Assembly (NCBI RefSeq): GCF_947179165.1
Contig: NC_077242.1
Span: forward strand, 36,763,097 to 36,827,096
DNA length: 64,000 nucleotides
Direction: 5' to 3'
Origin: Solanum dulcamara
Lineage: Eukaryota > Streptophyta > Magnoliopsida > Solanales > Solanaceae
The translations under genes and the position numbers were made by a program. Within the stretch, counting starts at the first letter, position 1; every line of letters begins with the position of its first letter. Shown here piece by piece: positions 22,591-35,984 of the stretch. The notes beneath the pieces were generated by a model. That model ran no database searches. It saw only the letters and a program-made list of their open reading frames with translations, and was not told the origin of the DNA.

Positions 22591-24560
22591 AATTTTCACA
22601 ACCAAATCTAGGGCGTAGTCATAACACAATGATCGAAACTCTGAAGGGCTCCATCCAAGCCTCTTGACATATCATAAAGCATACATAAGGTAGGATAATT
22701 ATGGAAAATAATATAAGAAGGAGTCTAAATCATGAATCCTAAAGATTATAAGGATTTGACAACATAGACTCTAAACATATGTCCATCAAATGCCTCTACT
22801 ACATGAAAATAATGGGGGCTAAGACATGTACCTAGCTCACCCTCAACATGAAAGAAATAATTTTCTTTAAAAGAAAGAACAAGAAACTCATAACTAATCC
22901 ACGGTAGATAAGGACTCACCGAACACTTCACCGATACAAAACTATACTAGCTACGAGTGATAGGAGAGTGATCATTAACCCTTATATTATGAGATAATGT
23001 AGGTAATAACTATGCATTAGTAATTTTGAATGTACTAAGTATGAGGGAATGATATGCAATATAAATCATAAGATTCAATGATTAATTTATGAAAACATGA
23101 TAAAGAGAATAAGTGAAGTCTCATGGAAGCCATAATGATCAAAGCATAAATAGGACATATTTGAAATCATGATTGAGCATAAGATAACATTCATGTATGA
23201 GATAGAGCCATAACCGACAATAAGAACATGAGAGCTATAACATGGAATCCTAATATCTCTCCATATAGTGGAAAAAAGGGCACTCTATTTACCAAGGTAG
23301 ATTGTACCACGCTAGGCGGGTAATGTGCATACACTATATGTAGATCCACTAGCTAGGCACAAAAAGGCAAACCTATGGTGGCATGATGTTTAAGAGACTT
23401 TAGGTTGCTAATAAGGTTTTGGTAGGGCCCCCACCACAAGTCCACTCGGTGCTAAGTCAAATACCATGGAATATGTAACATAGTAAACATACTTAGCATA
23501 TATCATAACTTGTTCATTAACTTCATAATTCATAGAATAACTCATTTCATAACATATTGGAATGTGAGTATTGTCCTTTCATCATTACAAATCATTCCTA
23601 CATAATTCATGTCGTTAGGTCCTAGGTCACCACATAGGGCCCTAAGTCACCTTTCTTCATATTTGTATGAAATTCATAAGTTGAACATACTTGTAATCCA
23701 TGATCATAATTCATACTTGATTTTGAGTAAAACTCATAAACATAGTCAATCGGGGTGAAAACTATGAAAATAACTTGAAATCCTTGAAATTCATGATCAT
23801 ACTTTATAATATCATCCTTGAAAATAGCTTTACGCAAGGTAATACCATGACAATACTTTAAAATCATTTAATTTATAAGCATACTTCATAAAATGATCAT
23901 TAAAAATAGCTTCATGTAAGGAAATTCATAATTAAACTTAAAATTATACAGAAACAAACTTATAATGATCACATATATTTATTAAAACATAATTGGAATA
24001 ATTCAATGCAATTCATCAAATTAGGGTTACAAACTCAATTGATATCACGATCCATGATGCTGACCACAGCCCGTAGGGGTGTCCGTGATATTTGACATGG
24101 TTTTTGAAATTCGGGAGTTGAATAGGAAAGTTTTTAAACTTCCTCCACAGAACCCTTCATAGTCTGTGGAGTGCACCAAGGTCCTTGGACCACGTTAATC
24201 TATAGGAGCGACCATCACGGGACCTACCACAGTCCGTGAAAGGCCACACAGCCTATGGAGTGACCACCACAAAACCCTTCGAATCATTTTCTGATGTCTC
24301 AGGAAAGCGCTCACCACGGAGGGCTTCACGACCCGTGTTGCTCACCAAGGCCTGTGGTCCCTTTTCTTGGAACTCACCCTACAGGACTAACCTTCAAGGT
24401 TGCTAACATGGTAGCTCACAATGGGGCGTGGTGCCTACCACGGCCCATGATGGCCTTCTGTGGTCATCATCTGGTATCAAAAATTACAGGTTCTGAATTT
24501 TCATGGTTTCATCCTTGTGTTCTGACTTTCCAAATTCCAGGGGCCTTAAACTAATATCCC
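22591..24560 (-). mobile_element. 5' LTR of the minus-strand gypsy element, internally deleted
   Basis: This aligns along most of its length with the minus-strand LTR at 51815-54036 (TTGACAACATAGACTCTAAA, CTAGCTCACCCTCAACA, TCCACTCGGTGCTAAGTCAA). Near 24040 about 350 bp present in the other copy, including its TATA region, are missing. The U3 part (24040-24480) carries CACGG/CCGTG words. It follows the protease/RT junction directly, so gag and the leader are lost. The left boundary is blurred by substitutions. Confidence 0.7.
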
Positions 24561-25342
24561 AGGATTTTGAAGGTTGAAAAGTGATATAATAAGGTTATGC
24601 ATTACAAAAATTCTCTCAGTGGATTTTTAGGACCCATATATGAACAGATAAATTTTTCAAGAAATTGTAAAAAAAATAGGGTACACGACAAATCCCCATC
24701 ATAGGCGTTCTCCCCCACAGTGCAATTGTTCCCCAAATAAAAATCTAGTCAAAATCTCATTATCTCAAAATTGGCCTATCGAGGAACAAGTCCGCGTCGC
24801 GGATTTGGGTGTGATTTTCTTTCTAAATTCAGTTTTAAAATGGGGACACTGTATATATTTCCCTAATTGTTAGTCAATTAACCTAGACGTTTTTAGGACC
24901 TAATTTGACTCAATAAACTATCCTAAAACTTTAAATTTATTCATTCTATCAAAATTCACCCATTCAAAAAATTCTCTCTACAAAAGCTCTGAAGAATTCC
25001 AATGAACACTTCCAAGAAATTCTCTCAAGCTCTCCATTGGAAGTCCAAGTTTTTTCAAATTTCTTTGGTCTTTCTATTCAATGTATGTAGGTATTTATAC
25101 TATGGTACTTTCACCCATGGAGCCCAACAAATTCTCTATTTTTTTAAAATCAATTTAAGTATCTATTTTATGAGTTTATGATCCCTATTCCAATTGCATG
25201 AATTATAATTTTCAATTATGATTATGATCCTATTTTAATTTCAATTGATGATTATTGCATGGAATTGACAAGTTTGTCTAAGAATTTTTCTACATTCATC
25301 TCTAGGGTTCATAAATTGAAGAGTTTTTCTATGAATTTCAAG
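24561..25342 (+). mobile_element. Plus-strand gypsy LTR fragment
   Basis: Non-coding sequence with a TATATAT box at 24852-24858 is followed by an R/U5-like stretch (AATTCTCTCTACAAAAGC, TTCACCCATGGAGCCC). That stretch parallels 7600-7800 and 16300-16500 in the plus-strand LTRs. It stops where the minus-strand LTR begins near 25343. Neither terminus is preserved. Confidence 0.55.
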
Positions 25343-27302
25343 CCATCTTAGCATATATTACATACATAAGATAAATAAACATAATGAAATAAGTAGAAGA
25401 ATAAACTCAATGTAGAATTCAAGGAAAGTAAACTCAATCATAATGTCCAAAACGTTCTACAACAATCTTTCAACATTTAAACATGCCTCTATACTAGATT
25501 TGATGGGGGCTTTAGGACAAGATCCTAGCTCACCCAAATAATAAAACAAAATCAAGGTAACAACATAAATGGAAAGACATGTCCTCGATGAATGAGGACT
25601 TACTAACTCTTGAGAAAACTAAAACAAACTTTAGCCACAAATATAAGGAGCATGAGTATCATCCGTCCCTACATTATGAGACAATGTAGGCAAAATATGT
25701 ACTAGTACATAGAAGGTACTAAGTGTGTCAGATATGCATGAACAAGTCATAGAACATGAGCAATATGACATCAGATGCATGACCACGTAAATGAACATGA
25801 GTAAGGCTTAAAAAGAATTTGAAATCACATGAAACCTTATGGTCAATACATCATAAAACATCATAGTTAAATTTACAACTTTGCATAAACATGTGTGTGG
25901 GATAAGACCTTTAACCGACATCTAAGACAATGCGAGCTATAACATAGAATTTGATGTAACTTTCACATCGAGAAGAGAAAGGCTACATGCCAAGGTATAC
26001 TCTATGAGAATAACTTAACATCTTGAGATATATGTGGATCCACTAGCTAAGCCATAAGGCAACCTACATTAGGGGCGTAGTTTGGAAATTTAGGTTGATA
26101 CTAGGATTCCCTTGGGTAACTATGTTACCAGACTGAAACACACCTAAAAGTCCTATCGGGGCTTAGTTAATATCCCAATAGAATTGATTAAAATATTTAA
26201 ACATCATCATTAACTTCATCATGAATATAATCATTAGAGGAGCTCATTAACTTAGTGATTCATAGGAATCCATAACCTTTGGTGAGAATTGCCCTTATCA
26301 CCATCTTAAATCATAATTTATGTGAGAATTGTACTTATCACTCCGTAACAACTTTCTTGGATCATCATTGATCATCAATTTAACTTTAATTATTCAAATC
26401 ATAAATCTCAACTTCATTAATAAAAAGATTTCTTTGAAAATCATTGAACTTCATAACCTTAAGTCATCTAACTCATCATTGAAATAGATTCATGCATGGG
26501 CATTCATAATTTAAATTGAAATTATGCAATTTTTGTAGAATTGTGCTTATAATGGTAATTCATAAAATTTAAACATACTTGAAAAAGCCCAATACAATTC
26601 ATCAAAACTAGAGTTAGAAAACCAATGAAATTTAGACAGATCTTTGAGGAAAACCTTGGGACTCCATGAGTGAAAGGAACCCATGGATAAATCCCCACAT
26701 ACATTGTTGAATTCAACTCATAAATTGAAGAAGAAACTGATTGTTCTTGAAACCCTAGCTGGGAATTGTAGGAGGAACTTAAGAGAATTGATTGATCTTG
26801 CCTTTGGGAATTTAAGAGAATGAATTAGAATAGGAGGGGAATTTAAAGGGTTGAGTGTTTATAGGTTTTGAATGTTTCCATAAATGTGTCTAGGTTCATT
26901 GAACCAAATTTGGTAAAAGGTGTAAATACCCTTCATTAAATTTGGAACTTCATCTTACGAATTAAATCCTATGAATCTATGATTCATTTTCACGACTCAT
27001 CAATATGATTATAGGTCGTAGACCCTATTCTTCCTGCATGTTCTGAGAACCTACAAATTTGAGCCTCTGATCTTTCCCTACGAGTAAGTATTCTGACTTG
27101 TCAATAGGCCTTGACTCTTCCTATTGAGTCATAGGGCCTTTATAAGATTTGGTCCTGAACAGGCACAAGAGCTCCCTCTACGACTCATCCCAAGGAGTCG
27201 TAGTAATATCTACAAGTCATATGGGGAGTTGTAGACTTAGAGACAGTCACACATTATGAAAGTTTTCTTTTGTTCCAACCTTCCAACTCCTGGGGTATTA
27301 CA
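25343..27302 (-). mobile_element. 3' LTR of a minus-strand gypsy element
   Basis: The LTR ends on the right with TGGGGTATTACA at 27302, so it starts TGTAATACCCC on the minus strand. The neighbouring ATATCTCCCCTT is the polypurine tract on the minus strand. Its left side matches the partial 5' LTR at 35554-35984 but lacks the outer 85 bp or so. The TATA-like CCTATAAAC (minus) is at 26857-26865. U3 at 26980-27240 has palindromic TACGACTC/GAGTCGTA words. Confidence 0.8.
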
Positions 27303-27539
27303 ATATCTCCCCTTAGAAACATTCATCCTCGAATAAGATTTAACTAGTGTAGGAAAGACACAAAAAGAGGACTAGAAACCTAACATTAACACCATGACAC
27401 ACTTAAAAATGAATCTAACATGAGATTTTCAAACTTAACATAAATTTGAATAAAAATCAATCTTCATGAACTTGCATGCATATGATTAACATAGGAAGAA
27501 CTGAATACGTAGGAGTTCAATGGATTTAAATAAGAAACA
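27303..27539 (-). other. 3' untranslated region and polypurine tract
   Basis: On the minus strand AAGGGGAGATAT ends at the LTR boundary. The rest is non-coding. Confidence 0.55.
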
Positions 27540-30147
27540 CTTATGCCTTAGGCTTAAGTAGAAGGATAGAGATACGGGTATCGTTTCATCATATCCGCCT
27601 CTACTTCCCATGTAGCACTCTCTACTTGCTGATTTCTCCATAATACTTTGACGGACGCAACTTTTTTGTTCCTTAGCCTCCTCACTTATTGGTCTAGAAT
27701 TTCCACCAAAATATCCTCATAAGTCAAGTTCTCCTCAATAATCATATCTTCCAATGGCACAATGAAATTCGGATCACCCACAAACTTCCTCAACATTGAC
27801 ACATGAAATACTGAATGAACCATAGCTAACTCAAATGACAAATGTAACTCATATGCCACCTTGCCAATACGTCGCAATATCTTATAAGGTCCAACATACC
27901 TAGGACTCAATTTCTCCTTCTTACCAAAATGCATGACACCCTTCATAGTTGAAAGCATCAAATAGACAAAATCATCAATATCAAATTCAAGCTCTCTTTT
28001 CCTAACATCCGAATAGGACTTTTGTTGAATTTATTCTATCTTCCACCTCTCCCTTATGAGTCTTACCTTCTCCAGAGCATTCATCACTTAATTGAGACCA
28101 ATAAATGCCATCTCACTTACTTCAAACCATCCCACTGGGGACCCACACCTTCTTCCATACAAAGCTTCAAAAGGAGTCATTTGGATGCTAGAGTGATAAC
28201 TATTATTGTAGCAAAACACGATCAACGTTAGATACTAATCCCAAGTTTCTCTAAAATCTGTAACACACACCCTTAACATATCCTCCAAAGATTGAGTCAT
28301 TGTTTCGGCTTTTATCTGTGGAGAGATGGCCATTTACAAGCTAGCTAACTTACTTGTTTTGAGGGTGAAAAGTGTTGCTTAACTTGACGTTTGAACCAAG
28401 AGCCTTTTGAAATGAGTTCATAAAATGCAAAGTGAATTGAGTACCTCAATCCAATATAATAGACAAGGGAACACCATGAAGTTTTACCAACTCTCAAATA
28501 TACAACTTAGCATAATCTTTGGCACTATGAGAAGTTTTAACCAGTAAAAAGTGAGCCGACTTGGTCATTCGATCCATAAAACCCTAAATAGAATCATGTT
28601 GTATTTTAGTAGAAGGAAAGCCGGTCACAAAGTCCATGTTCACATATTCACACTTTCAAGTAAGAATCGCAATGTATTGAGCTAAACATTCCGGTGTTTG
28701 ATGCTCAACCTTCACTTGTAGAGAATAAGGACACCTTGCCACATATTCCACTATGCCCTTTTTTATTCCATTCCACCAACACATCTCTCTCAAATCACGA
28801 TACATCTTGGTGGATCTTGGATGAATAGAATATCGAGAACTATAGGCTTTATCCAATATCAACTCTCTTAAACCATCAACATTAGGCACATACAACCGAC
28901 CTTGATTACAAATTACACCATGTCCTCCTTGGGAGAAATCCTCAATGGCTTTTTCAACAACCAACTGCTTTAATTCAACGAACACCGGATCATTTTCTTG
29001 CTTAGACTTGACATCTACTACAAGAGATGATTCCAAACCATTTTGAACAAGAATACCTCCATCATTGGAATCAACTAGCCGAATACCTAAATGAGCCAAT
29101 CTATGCACATCTTTAACCAATTATTTCTTACCTTCCTCAACATGTGAAACACTATTTATGGAAAATCTACTAAGTGCATCGGCCACTACATTAGCTTTAC
29201 TCGGATGATACAACACACTCATATCATTGTCCTTCAACAATTCAAGCCATCTTATTTGCCGAAGGTTCAATTTCTTTTACTTAAAACACATATTGTAAAC
29301 TCTTGCGATTGGTGAACACATCCATATGGACACCATAAAGATAGTGTCTCCAAATCTTCAAAGCAAACAAAACTGCCGCTAGTTACAAGTCATGGGTCAG
29401 ATAATTTCTTTCATACAACTTAAGTTGCCTAGAAGCATAGGCTACCACCTTACTATATTGCATCAATACACAAACAAGACCGATCCTTGAGGCATCCCAA
29501 TACACCATAAAACCATCGGACTCTTTTGATAAAGTCAAAATAGCAATAGTAGTAAGACAATCTTTCAACTCTTGGAAACTCTTGTCATAAGCTTCCGACC
29601 ATTGGAACTTTATTTTCTTTTGGGTCAACTTAGTCAATGGTTACGAGATAGACGAAAACCCTTCCACAAACCTTCTATAATATCTGACTAGGCCCAAGAA
29701 ACCTCTAATATCCAAAGTAGACAATGGTCTAGGCCAATTCTTCACCACTTCTATTTTTTTGGATCTACCTTAATCCCATCACTTAACACCACATGGCCAA
29801 GAAATGTAACCTCCCTTAGCTAAAACTCACACTTATTAAACTTGGGAAATAATTGCTTATCCCTTAAAGTTTGCAGCACAACCCTCAAATGATTGACATG
29901 CTCCTCCTCATTCAAAGAGTAAACCAAAATGTCATCAAGAAATACAATTTCAAACATGTCCAAGTATTTCTTGAACACCCTATTCATCAAATATATAAAT
30001 GTCGTGGGGGGATTGGTCAATCAAAATGATAGCTAAGAATTCATAATGGCCATACCTTATTCGAAACATTATCTTGGGAATATCACACTACCTCACCCTT
30101 GGTTGGTGATAACCAAAACAAAGATCAATCTTAGAGAAGTAACTTAC
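27540..30147 (-). pseudogene. Minus-strand gypsy pol: integrase, RNase H, second half of RT
   Basis: From right to left on the minus strand: RT second half at 29800-30147, with FLDDILVYS, so both catalytic Asp residues are intact, and SKIDLCFGYHQ keeps the first one. RNase H lies at 29350-29640 (WDASRIGLVCVLMQ, VVAYASRQLKLYERNYLTHD). The linker and zinc finger lie at 28656-29120. In the finger the usual EAHSSRYSIHP reads KAYSSRYSIHP and CPNC reads CPYS, so two zinc ligands are changed. The core is at about 28100-28640, with a stop inside D-stop-GTQF. The C-terminal part is at 27686-27961 (SPRYVGPYKILRRIGKVAYEL, SVFHVSMLRKF), followed by a chromodomain-like tail. This is a chromovirus of the Del/Tekay type, now inactive. 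RT is split at 30147 by a solo LTR. Confidence 0.9.
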
Positions 30148-30844
30148 TGTCACGACCTAATACCATAGGCCATGACTGGGGCCCAACCTAGACCCCCATC
30201 TACATAACTATCAAATATAAGAACTATACACTAGAACCCCCATGGGTGATAGCATATTTAAATACATATAACCTCTTTCATTTACATGATGTCATGAAAG
30301 GGCACGTGAGCAGACCGGGCTGCCTCAACATAATAACATTTACAATATACCATATAGGCACCACTGAAACAAAGTCATAACCAACCCACATACATATGTC
30401 TACAGACCTCTAATAATAGCAACAGTAACATATGGCGGAATAGGGCCCCCTTCATACCTGTGACTAAGCAAAATCAAGCATATACACAAAGGATTAATAC
30501 AAAAAACTAGGCTCTGATAAAATGGAGCTTCTTCTAAACTGGCTGAGCATAATCCTAAGCTGGTGGACTCCTTAACCTGTGTCTGTACCTTCGGGCATAA
30601 AACGCATGCCCCCGAAGAAAGGGTGGTCAGTACGATATATGTATTGAGTATGTAAAGTATAAAACATCATAAGGAAATTATAGTTGCCATAGGGATGCAG
30701 GGGACAAGTATAACATTTAATAGCGCACTGTACCTGCACCTTACAAAATAAGGTCATGTATACTATTATCACATACCGTATCCAGCCTGCTCGGGGGCTC
30801 GGTGTTACAAATGTTCCATTAGGTCATCATATGCATGTATGTGC

Positions 30845-31125
30845 CATACCTGGCCCTCTAGTGAGGGACTCGATAAAAAATCATACTATCATAATAATCA
30901 TACCATTATATAAAGTACCCGACCTTTTATGGGACTCGGTCATACCTGGCCCTCTATGGGACTCGGTGAATGCTCATATCGTCATATATTGTACCTGGCC
31001 CTTTATGGGACTCGATCATACCCGGCCTTTTGTGGGACTCGATGAATAATTATTTCATCATATATCGTTCCCATCCCTTTATGGGAATTGGTCATACCCG
31101 ACCCTTCATGGGACTCAGTGAAAGA
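30845..31125. repeat. Degenerate TGGCCCTYTATGGGACTCGRT repeats
   Basis: About eight imperfect units of the type ACCTGGCCCTCTATGGGACT recur with spacings of about 25 and 60 bp inside the solo LTR. They are R/U5-side repeats. A single related unit occurs at about 1468-1495 in the sister solo LTR. Confidence 0.75.
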
Positions 31126-32825
31126 TGTATTAACAGCATGCACGAGTAGAGTACTGAGGAACTATATGCAATTTAACTCATCATCTGAGACTCAATCAAA
31201 CAGCCAAGTAAACTTTCACTTGAAGACCAGATAAATAATCGTCTCAAGTACCCTATGAAATATCGTTAGGGGTCATATCTACTGGAGTCTCGGGAATATT
31301 AGACGTATGTCCAGTCAAGGCTAAACAGCTGATAAAATAAGAGACGTTCGTGATCGCAGAGACCTTAGGAGTAGGAGCTTATACATTTAGGTAATATTCA
31401 GCATATAGGAGACTCGAGAACTTTACATTCAGACTTGACTAAGAGTCATGGATCATGTGTTCGCATATAGAAGGCTCGAGGGTGATAGCTCAACTACCTT
31501 AAGAGTCTTCGCATTTAGAAGTGAACATGGATCACGTGTTATACTCGGAGCTTACAACTGGAACTACCTCTACAGTCATATCATATCTCATTTCATTTAC
31601 CTTTAATACATCCCAAAAGAAAGGAGCAATAGGCTCTACATATATTACCTTTTATCATATAAAAGCCTTAAAAAGGCAATAGCTCAACTATTATAAGAGT
31701 TCTACCATCACGAAGTGGATAAGAATTATGAAATGTACTAGGAGATTTACGAATGGAATTATCCCCATGTTTCATATACAAACAATTCATAACTTATATC
31801 TACGACATGCCAAAAGAAAGAAGAATAACTTCACATACCTGTAGTAGCTCAATTATAGTCCAGCTTGTTTGGTTTCTCCTTCAACCTATTTAACATGAGA
31901 GTAATACCAACATTACTAACTTTTAACGTTCCAGATTCCAATTTTATACTCAAGTATCTATAGGAACCATTTCCTTACTCGCCTTCCTCGACTAGTCTAT
32001 TGGCTAGCTTCGAAGTTAACGGAAATTGGGCAGCGTCTCCCCTATTACATGCCCTATCCGAATTTTCAATTTTAACCTCTAAACTTAAAAGACATATCAA
32101 CAACAACAAGAAGCATCCATACACCATCAAATCATTAACATATCACGTAACAAAAGTTCCTCCCAACTCACCCAAAACTATGACGCCAAAGTAGGGTTTT
32201 AGCTCTTTATTTCGCAAAATCTTTAACCATACGAAATGAAGTATTACGAGTCTACAAAAAGCAGACTATATAATCATATTTAACCATGTTCCATCCCTGC
32301 AAAATAGATAAACCACCTCCAAATACAACACCATGCTAACGACAACACTAGCCAAACTTTAACTTGCTAGAATAGCGTCGACATAGTCCCTACAGGACCT
32401 GCAACATCCTTCAGTCGTAACGTGCATATTTTCACATTTTCAACTCATATTAATACACCCATAACATTTCTAAACACTTGACCAAATGTGGGAGAAGAGA
32501 ATTGAGCCATACCTTAACATACAACTTCCCAAACTTGCTGAAAATTGACTTTGAGTGCTCTCAACGTGGCTGAAAAGTTGGTGGCTGCTCGTATCACTCT
32601 TTCGCTGCCCTAACTATTAATTCACGTTGTTAAAACTTTTATCTAGTTGAATAATACCTTAGATAATTAATTGACGGAATGAAATTGAGGGTCTCACCTT
32701 GCTGCCATGGCCGTTTCTCTCTTGCTCTTGTTCTCTTCAAGTTGCTCTCACTAGTTCTAAGTAACAAGCTGAAAATATGTCTAAGTACAAAGCTGAAAAT
32801 AAGAGCCCTTAGTCACGACTTAGGG

Positions 32826-32832
32826 TTTTATA
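32826..32832 (-). promoter_or_regulatory. TATA box of the solo LTR
   Basis: The minus strand reads GGGTATAAAACCC. U3 repeats with CACGTGACA and CATGTGGCAG lie just upstream of it. Confidence 0.6.
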
Positions 32833-33329
32833 CCCTTTCTTTAGGAGTGTCACGTGGCAGCCCCTAGGAGTGACATGTGGCAGCCCCCTAGGGTGCCATC
32901 TCATCCATGCATCCAATCCAAAGTTGCCACATGGCAGCGTGGGTCCCACCCCAAGTAGATGTGGCACCTACTTAGTCCAAGTAGGTGCATCACCTACTTT
33001 CTTCTTTTCGTAAGTTTGGAATCTAGTTTTTGCTCTTTTTCGTGGGTTCGTGACCTCGTCTCACTTTAAGAACCCATATAATCTTTGCTACTTAAGATCG
33101 ACGTGTACTCAAGTAGCTTAATTTTATAAGCCATCCAAGTTTGTAGCTTACGCAAGTAGGTTGACTACAATGACTCCTTATTTGGCCTCCAACTCCTTTC
33201 GAAGCCTTCTAGACCTATTTCCAACCATCAGTACTTACGTAGAACTTCATAGATAATGTGGATCACATAGCAATCTTTTAGAAAAAAATATATGCTCCAA
33301 TATACCAAGGTGCGGGGTATAACACTTAC

Positions 33330-35335
33330 CCCTTCCAATTAGTCAAAATATCATCTATCCTCGGAATTGGCAACTTATTCTTGATGGTTACTTTATCAAT
33401 TGCTGCTAGTCAATCCACATATAAAGCAAACCATCCTTCTTTCTTAAAAACAAAACAGGAGCACCCCATTGGGATATACTTGGTCTAATAAAGACTTTAT
33501 CTAACAAGTCTTTCAACTGATCCTTTAACTCTTTTAGTTCTGCTGGATCCAATCGGTAAGGAGGAATAGAGATAGGTTGGGTATTGTCAAGGAGATCTAT
33601 GTCAATGTAAATTTCCCTTTTAAGAGGAATACCGAGTAGATCATCGGAAAACACATCCGAAAACACATTAATAATAGGGACAGACTCTAGAGTAGAGTCT
33701 TTAAAATTAGTATCCCTAACCCTCACAAGATTATATATGCAACCCTTGGAAATCATTCTCCGAGCTTTAAGGCACGAGATAAATTAACCATTAAATACAA
33801 AATTACTACCCTTTCATTATAGGATTGACTCATAAAGGAATTGACACTTAACCACTCAGGTTCTACAATCAATAGAAGTATAACATGCATATAGCCAATC
33901 CATACCAAGGAAAACATCAAAATCAGTCATATCAAGCTCAACTAGATCATATGAAGTAATTTTTTAAAAAATTGAAACCAGTTAATTTCTATAGACCCTC
34001 TTAGACACAACTAACTCACCTACAAGAGTATAAATGGAAAAAGGCTCTAACATTATTTCAAGGCTAACATCAAATCTCATGGCCACATAAGGAGTAACAA
34101 AAGACAAATTTGCACTCGGATCAAGTAAGGCATAAACATCATAGTGAAAGACCCAAAACATACCGATAAAAACATCAGAGTCTCCTACACCTCTTGCCTA
34201 GCATAAAAAGCATAAAACCGATTATTGCATTGGCTACCCTTTGGTTGATCTTGGACACCTTATTGGACTTAGCCTCCATGAGCAATTTGTCCTTGAGGGC
34301 GACCATCCTTAACCCTACACTCCTTAACATGATGAACCATCTTTCCACATTGATAGCACATATTCAAACCCTCTAGACACTCTCTGTTATGGTTCTTTCC
34401 ATATTTCATGCATATGGGGTGTAACTTTGCCAATTGGGGAACCTTCTTGAGTCTTACGGTTGGTCACTCTATCCTTTTCAAGCCTTGGGGTAGTAGTATT
34501 TAAACAACCTTGACCGGAATACCCTTGGTGAGAAAGAGGACGCCCTCCACTTTTGGACCTAGCATGGGAAGAATCACCACCATAGGTCCTTGTCCTTTAA
34601 GACTCTCTAGTTTTCTCCCTTAGTTTCTCATCCTCTGTTTGTTCCACATGGGTCATGAGTCTAGATATGTCTATTTCTCAAATAAATATGGCTGTCTTGC
34701 ATTCCTTAGAAACAAAATCCGACACACCCGACACAAAATTTCTCATATGAGCTCTTAGATTGACAACCATAAATGGAGCATACTTTGACAATTAGGTGAA
34801 CATGAAGCATACACCTTCACACTCATACTTTATTTCTTAAGATTGATGAACTCTTGTATCTTAGATTTCTTAACTCTAATGGGAAGAAGAAAAGAAACAA
34901 TCCATTGAACTCTTCCTAATTCACAGGACCCGCCTCAATGGGCCTCTCACTCCTCCATTGGTAAAACCAAGTCCTAGAAACACCCTTTAATTGATAGATA
35001 GCCAACTTTACCCTCTCAACCATACTAACCCCCATTATCTCAACAATCTTGTGGATAACCTCAATAAACTATTATGGATTGTCATTCACCTTAGAACCCC
35101 AACACTCTAGAGGATTCATCCTCATGAAGTCACGGATTCCTTTTGCCATTTTACCCATATTTGGGTTCAGGAGAGCTACTACTTCTTGATTCACTTGGGC
35201 CTTCATGTCTTAAGAAAGTACTTGAAAGGCCGCTCAAAACTCGGTATTAATCACTTGGTCATTCAAGGGGTCATTTAGAGCTTGTTGCTCCTCCTCAACA
35301 ATATTTCCTCAAATGGGGTATCTTCGTGGAGACAT
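33330..35335 (-). pseudogene. Minus-strand gypsy gag-protease-RT start
   Basis: This completes the element split by the solo LTR. Gag starts at an ATG at 35335 (minus), reading MSPRRYPI then a stop. A CCHC zinc knuckle CYQCGKMVHHVKEC with the expected spacing lies at about 34300-34365. A protease-like LLDPSANLSFVTPYVA is at about 34080-34140, with the DSG-type site altered to DPS. RT begins at 33406-33756 ([46 protein letters not shown]) and runs to 33330 (KNKLPIPRIDDI). Several stops and frameshifts interrupt gag and protease. Confidence 0.88.
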
Positions 35336-35553
35336 TTTCTGAAAACCACAAATAACAATAGTAAAAGCGAAAACATTAGAGTACAACTCTATCACAAGAC
35401 ATAGATCATGAAAGAAGTGAAATTTTCCTAAGATACCTTATACCCTCCTATTCATATATGTGGTGCGCTTCACACTGATAAATAAGACTCTACTTGACAC
35501 ATCATGTTAGAATCCCTAGGATACTCCTAAACTTTGTGCGCTAATATCAAGTT
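35336..35553 (-). other. Leader with initiator-Met-type primer site
   Basis: On the minus strand TTGATATTAGCGC (35538-35550) follows three bases after the LTR end. It is a diverged form of the TTGGTATCAGAGC primer site for initiator tRNA-Met. The remainder is untranslated leader. Confidence 0.65.
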
Positions 35554-35984
35554 TGTCATAGCCCGAGCCTAGGGCCTATACGTGACACGGTGATTAGAAA
35601 CCCAAAAGATCCCAACCAAGCCATCTTAGCATGCATCACATACATAAATTAAATGAATATAATGAAATAAGATAAAGAATCAACTCAACATAGAAGTCAA
35701 GAGAAGTAAAATCAATCCCAATGTCCAAAATGGTCTACATCAATCTTTTAATGTCTAAACATACCTCTGTACAAGACTTGATGGGGGCTTTAGTACAAGC
35801 TCCTAGATCACTCGAATCATAAAAGAAAGTCAAGGTAACAACATAAAAGGAAAGTCATGTTCTCGATGAATGAAAACTCACCAACTCTTAAGAAAACTAA
35901 GACCAACTCTAGCCACGAATGTGTAGAGGGTGAGTATCATTCATCCCTACATCATGAGACAATGTAGAAAAAATATGCGTTAGT
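35554..35984 (-). mobile_element. 5' LTR fragment of the minus-strand gypsy element
   Basis: It begins TGTCATAGCCCGAGCC, next to the primer site, and aligns with 25343-25720. It breaks off after TTAGTACATAG, where the homologue continues AAGGTACTAAG. The rest of the LTR (about 1.6 kb) is missing. Confidence 0.8.

Larger units (their letters stand above)
30148..33324 (-). mobile_element. 3.2-kb solo LTR inserted in RT, minus strand
   Basis: The block begins TGTCACGACC and ends GCGGGGTATAACA, with a perfect 5-bp TSD CTTAC at 30143-30147 and 33325-33329. It interrupts RT between the LTNWKG-like and ASYFSKID segments. It contains no internal element sequence, so it is a solo LTR. Read on the minus strand, TATAAAA at 32826-32832 follows U3 words CACGTGRCA, supporting minus orientation. 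It is related to 888-3729 and, inverted, to 17148-19468. Confidence 0.88.
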
